NCBI RefSeq assembly: GCF_019884785.1
Contig: NZ_CP082326.1
Location: 3,527,355-3,591,354, forward strand
DNA: 64,000 bases
Origin: Crassaminicella profunda
GTDB lineage: Bacteria > Bacillota > Clostridia > Peptostreptococcales > Thermotaleaceae
Direction: 5' to 3'
The notes beneath the pieces are model-generated. The model was not told where the DNA came from. It saw only the letters and a list, made by a program, of their open reading frames with translations, and did no database searches. The position numbers were made by a program, and so were the translations under genes. Shown here piece by piece: positions 60,776 to 64,000 of this stretch. Positions within the stretch are counted from its first letter, which is position 1. Each line of letters begins with the position of its first letter.

Positions 60776-60789
60776 TCCTTCTCCTCCAC

Positions 60790-61218
60790 CTAATTTCCTT
60801 CTATAATTTGAACGGCTCTTTTCACAATTTCTTTAATCCTATTTGTATTCCCTAACAAATACAAATAGCCAATCAACGTTTCAAAACCAGTAGCATATTT
60901 GTAATCCGTAAGATCTGCGTTTTTGGGAACAGTTCCTGACTTTTGATTCCTTCCTCTTTTAATCATATGCCATTCTTCTTCAGAAATCTCTTTTTCCAAA
61001 GTATGTGCAATTTTCGCTTGTGCTCCTGCTTTTACAAATTTTGTAGCAATTTTATGGAGTTTATTTACGTTTCCTCCATAGTTATAAAGAACATACTCTC
61101 GAATATAAACTTCATAAACTGCATCTCCAATATACGCAAGCACTAAAGGAGATACAAACTTTATCTCTCCTTCACTTTTATTCTTAAGATTCATGTATTC
61201 AATAAATGTTTTTTCCAT
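60790..61218 (-). CDS. mrnC: Mini-ribonuclease III
   Basis: The 142-residue RNase III domain has the catalytic LAYIGDAVYEVYIREY motif and KYATGFETLIGYLYL (second Glu), with no double-stranded RNA-binding domain. In Bacillus it matures 23S rRNA ends. In many Firmicutes cysS lies immediately upstream; here that place is a 360-base gap followed by glnS. A weak promoter TTTCAT/TATGAT may lie about 60-90 bases ahead. Confidence 0.93.
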   Translation of the reverse strand: MEKTFIEYMNLKNKSEGEIKFVSPLVLAYIGDAVYEVYIREYVLYNYGGNVNKLHKIATKFVKAGAQAKIAHTLEKEISEEEWHMIKRGRNQKSGTVPKNADLTDYKYATGFETLIGYLYLLGNTNRIKEIVKRAVQIIEGN

Positions 61219-61528
61219 TCAAGACCCTACCTTATTTATATTTTTTTCTATCCCTAGCTATTATAAATTTACCCTATATTCCATCATACTATAATTTTTG
61301 CTAACATGAAAGTAATTTCGTTCTATAACCCTTTACGATGAAAACTATAATAACTATTATCTATTTAAAGCAAACCTCACAATTATACATATTTATATAA
61401 TTTTCAAATTATTTCTCGGGAAATAAATTGATTATGATTTATTTTTGTCTATTCCTGAAAACAGATTGAGTTTATAGTAGCTAATTTATAATTTTTTATA
61501 AATAAGCAACATAGAAATCAAATAATAG

Positions 61529-61576
61529 AATATAAAAATGCCGTCAATCTTTATATTTTTAAGATCAACGACATTT
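61529..61576 (-). terminator. Terminator of glnS
   Basis: A 16-bp stem (with a few G-U pairs) at 61536-61551 with 61561-61576 is followed on the minus strand by TTTTTATATTC. The remaining gap to mrnC (61219-61535) shows AT-rich sequence with no clear gene. Confidence 0.85.
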
Positions 61577-61581
61577 ATTTT

Positions 61582-63237
61582 CTATTTTTTTAATTTAAAA
61601 GAACTCTTAAGGGATACAATTCTATTGAATACAATTTTTTCTTCTGTTGTAGTTTTTGGATCTACATTAAAATATCCATGTCTGAAAAATTGAAACTTAT
61701 CTTGAGGTTTTATATCTTTCATGTTTGGCTCAATGAAACCTTGTATGATTTCTAACGAATTTGGATTCACACAATCTAAGAAAGTCTTATCAGAGCTTTG
61801 TTCTTCGTCTAAAATCAATGGCTCATATAGTCTAAATTCTGAAGGCAACGCATTTTTTGCATCTACCCAGTGAATCGTCCCCTTTACTTTTCTTCCTGTA
61901 AATCCTGTTCCACTCTTAGTCTCTTTATCATATGTACAATGAATTTCTACTACATTTCCATTTTCATCTTTGATGAAATCATTGCATTTAATGAAATATG
62001 CATGCTTCAATCTTACTTCATTACCAGGATATAATCGGTGATATTTCTTTGGTGGATTTTCCATAAAGTCTTCTTGCTCAATATAGATTTCTCTTGAGAA
62101 TGGAATTTGTCTTATTCCCATTTCTGGATTTTCAGGGTTGATTTCCGCATCAAGCATTTCTACTGTATCTTCAGGATAATTTGTAATCACTACTTTTAGC
62201 GGTCTTAAAACTCCCATTGTTCTTGGTGCTTTTAGTTTCAAATCTTCTCGGATAAAATGCTCAAGCATCATAGCGTCTACTACACTATTGCTTTTGGCAA
62301 TACCTGTTTCTTTAATAAAATTACGAATAGCCCCTGGTGTATATCCTCTTCTTCTTAATCCTGCAAGGGTTGGCATACGTGGGTCATCCCACCCATCCAC
62401 ACATCTTTCATCTACTAACTGCTTTAATTTTCTCTTACTCATTACCGTATTGGTAATATTTAGTCTTGCAAATTCAATTTGGCGAGGAGTATGTTCCATT
62501 TCACATTCGCGAACTACCCAATCATATAATGGACGATGATCTTCAAATTCTAAAGAACATAAAGAATGAGTAATTCCTTCAATGGCATCCTCTAATGGAT
62601 GAGCAAAATCATACATTGGATAGATACACCACTTATCTCCCGTGTTATGATGAATCGTATGAGATATACGATATATTACTGGATCTCTCATATTCATATT
62701 TGGAGATACCATATCTATTTTGGCTCTTAACACTTTTGTGCCATCCTCAAATTCTCCATTTTTCATGCGCTCAAATAGATTTAGATTTTCTTCTATACTT
62801 CTTTCTCTATAAGGGCTCATCTTTCCTGGTTCTTTTAATGTTCCACGGTATTGTCTTATTTCTTCTGCTGTTAAATCACATACATAAGCCTTTCCTTTTT
62901 TGATTAATAATATTGCTCTATTATACATTTCTTCAAAATAATGAGATGCAAAATAAAGATCATTCCATTGATATCCAAGCCATTGAATATCTTCCTTGAT
63001 AGACTTTACATATTCTGTATCTTCTTTTATTGGATTCGTATCATCAAAACGCAAATTTGTTCTACCACCAAATTCAGCTGCTGATTCAAAATCTACAAAA
63101 ATTGCTTTTGCATGCCCTATATGTAAATAGCCATTTGGTTCTGGTGGAAAACGTGTAACGATTTTCTTATGTTTTCCTGATTCTAAATCATCTATAATAA
63201 TATTTCTTATAAAATTTGATGAAGTTTTGTTTTCCAT
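61582..63237 (-). CDS. glnS: Glutamine-tRNA ligase
   Basis: The 551-residue class I synthetase has the signature [16 protein letters not shown], the second motif VMSKRKL (KMSKS-type), and the GlnRS beta-barrel anticodon domain at the end. The start [12 protein letters not shown] at 63237 is preceded by AAAGG; upstream in-frame starts have poor spacing. Many Clostridia lack GlnRS and make Gln-tRNA by GatCAB, so this gene implies the direct route is available. Confidence 0.93.
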   Translation of the reverse strand: MENKTSSNFIRNIIIDDLESGKHKKIVTRFPPEPNGYLHIGHAKAIFVDFESAAEFGGRTNLRFDDTNPIKEDTEYVKSIKEDIQWLGYQWNDLYFASHYFEEMYNRAILLIKKGKAYVCDLTAEEIRQYRGTLKEPGKMSPYRERSIEENLNLFERMKNGEFEDGTKVLRAKIDMVSPNMNMRDPVIYRISHTIHHNTGDKWCIYPMYDFAHPLEDAIEGITHSLCSLEFEDHRPLYDWVVRECEMEHTPRQIEFARLNITNTVMSKRKLKQLVDERCVDGWDDPRMPTLAGLRRRGYTPGAIRNFIKETGIAKSNSVVDAMMLEHFIREDLKLKAPRTMGVLRPLKVVITNYPEDTVEMLDAEINPENPEMGIRQIPFSREIYIEQEDFMENPPKKYHRLYPGNEVRLKHAYFIKCNDFIKDENGNVVEIHCTYDKETKSGTGFTGRKVKGTIHWVDAKNALPSEFRLYEPLILDEEQSSDKTFLDCVNPNSLEIIQGFIEPNMKDIKPQDKFQFFRHGYFNVDPKTTTEEKIVFNRIVSLKSSFKLKK

Positions 63238-63447
63238 GGGTACACAACCTTTCTCCTTCATTCCTCTATTAAAATTATTAGTATTTTGAATATAATTATA
63301 ACCCATTCATGTAAATATATCAAAAAAATTCATTTGTTTCTATAAATCTATTTATTTCGCTTTAAAAAAAGGGTTTTTTTGTAATATATGGAATATTATT
63401 AATGTTTTGTATGTTTTAAAATCTTTTTATCTATGGAGGAATAACAA

Positions 63448-64000
63448 ATGATAGATATCAAACTCAATAATATGGAGCTTCATAATGAAATTTTACAAAA
63501 TATTTATAAAAAAATACTTATTTTTCTATTTCCTGTTTTGGGAATAATCTATTTGGGCTTCAAAAATTATATTATATTTCACAGTTTTGTAGAAAGCTTT
63601 TGTACCGTTATTGGCCTTGGAATTACCATCATTGCTCTAAACACTTACAAACTAGGTACTAATAACCAATTTATTTTCTTAGGAATTACTTACATATTTA
63701 TTTCTATATTCAATCTGCTCCACATCTGTTCTTTCTTCGAAATAAATATTTTTACCAACACCCCTAACCTTACTATTCAATTAGCAGCCGTAAAATGGTA
63801 TATGGAAAGTATATCTTTATTTATTACAGTTTTATTTTTAAATAGAAAAATAAAACCCATGGCTGTATTATATATATATCCTATGATTTCTAGCTTATTA
63901 TTAGTTTGTATTTTTTATTGGAGTATATTCCCTGTCTGTTATATAGAAGGATTAGGTGAAACTTTTTTTAAAGTATCTAGTGAATTTATCACAATAGGCA
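63448..64000 (+). CDS. MASE3-domain membrane sensor protein, N-terminal part
   Basis: The gene starts at ATG 63448 with GGAGG 8 bases upstream and stays open to the window edge (184 codons). The visible part holds about five to six membrane helices and matches the MASE3 sensor domain: FHSFVESFCTVIGLGI, FLGITYIFISIFNLLH, KWYMESISLF and IFYWSIFPVCYIEGLG...FKVSSEF. MASE3 is usually joined to histidine kinase, PAS or diguanylate cyclase domains; the output domain is beyond the edge and not known. Confidence 0.85.
   Translation, partial: MIDIKLNNMELHNEILQNIYKKILIFLFPVLGIIYLGFKNYIIFHSFVESFCTVIGLGITIIALNTYKLGTNNQFIFLGITYIFISIFNLLHICSFFEINIFTNTPNLTIQLAAVKWYMESISLFITVLFLNRKIKPMAVLYIYPMISSLLLVCIFYWSIFPVCYIEGLGETFFKVSSEFITIG

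Overview
The window reads as chromosome of a low-GC, anaerobic, endospore-forming Firmicute of the class Clostridia. The evidence is the AT-rich base composition, AGGAGG-type ribosome binding sites, a germinant-receptor operon, cwlD, sigH and a Spo0E-like phosphatase, plus [FeFe]-hydrogenase-family genes with many ferredoxin clusters and ThyX in place of ThyA. The species cannot be named from sequence alone. Almost every gene lies on the minus strand, as expected on one replichore near the origin, where Firmicutes carry this ribosomal/RNA polymerase block.

Layout in + coordinates (most transcription runs right to left). 1-2.0 kb: two small helical genes, and a plus-strand pair of a membrane protein and a flavoprotein. 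2.0-7.2 kb: germinant receptor operon in the order A-C-D-C-B. 7.3-12.1 kb: hydrogenase-family operon of a [2Fe-2S] protein, a PAS-containing group C (HydS-like) hydrogenase homologue, a SpoIIE-type PP2C phosphatase and a group B-like hydrogenase. 12.1-12.8 kb: an intergenic region with a candidate 25-aa membrane peptide and a dense DnaA-box cluster. 12.8-17 kb: cwlD, a lipoprotein metallopeptidase, a MazG-like protein, a Spo0E-like phosphatase missed by length cutoffs, and an AI-2E family transporter.

17.2-39.3 kb: read in transcription order, the S10-spc-alpha ribosomal super-operon (rpsJ to rplQ, with secY, adk, map, infA, rpmJ and rpoA). It is followed by a tryptophan T-box controlling trpP, the ECF transporter module ecfA1-ecfA2-ecfT, a small membrane gene, truA, and rplM-rpsI. 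39.6-44.5 kb: str operon (rplGB-like, rpsL, rpsG, fusA, tuf). 44.6-55.8 kb: rpoC, rpoB, rplL, rplJ, rplA, rplK, nusG, secE, rpmG. 56-57.5 kb: a second tuf behind tRNA-Thr. 57.5-61.2 kb: sigH, rae1, rlmB, thyX, an unknown gene and mrnC. 61.6-63.2 kb: glnS. At the right edge a plus-strand MASE3-domain sensor gene runs out of the window.

The core is conventional. The unusual material is between and beside the core genes: the DnaA-box cluster away from dnaA, a two-copy structured repeat whose central hairpin shows different sequences but the same 12-bp stem, trpP with its tryptophan T-box next to a general ECF module, the hydrogenase-sensor/phosphatase operon, the germinant receptor with two C subunits, a possible plus-strand small RNA between tuf and rpsJ, and several structured leaders. 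All promoter, terminator and RNA-fold calls were made by eye.
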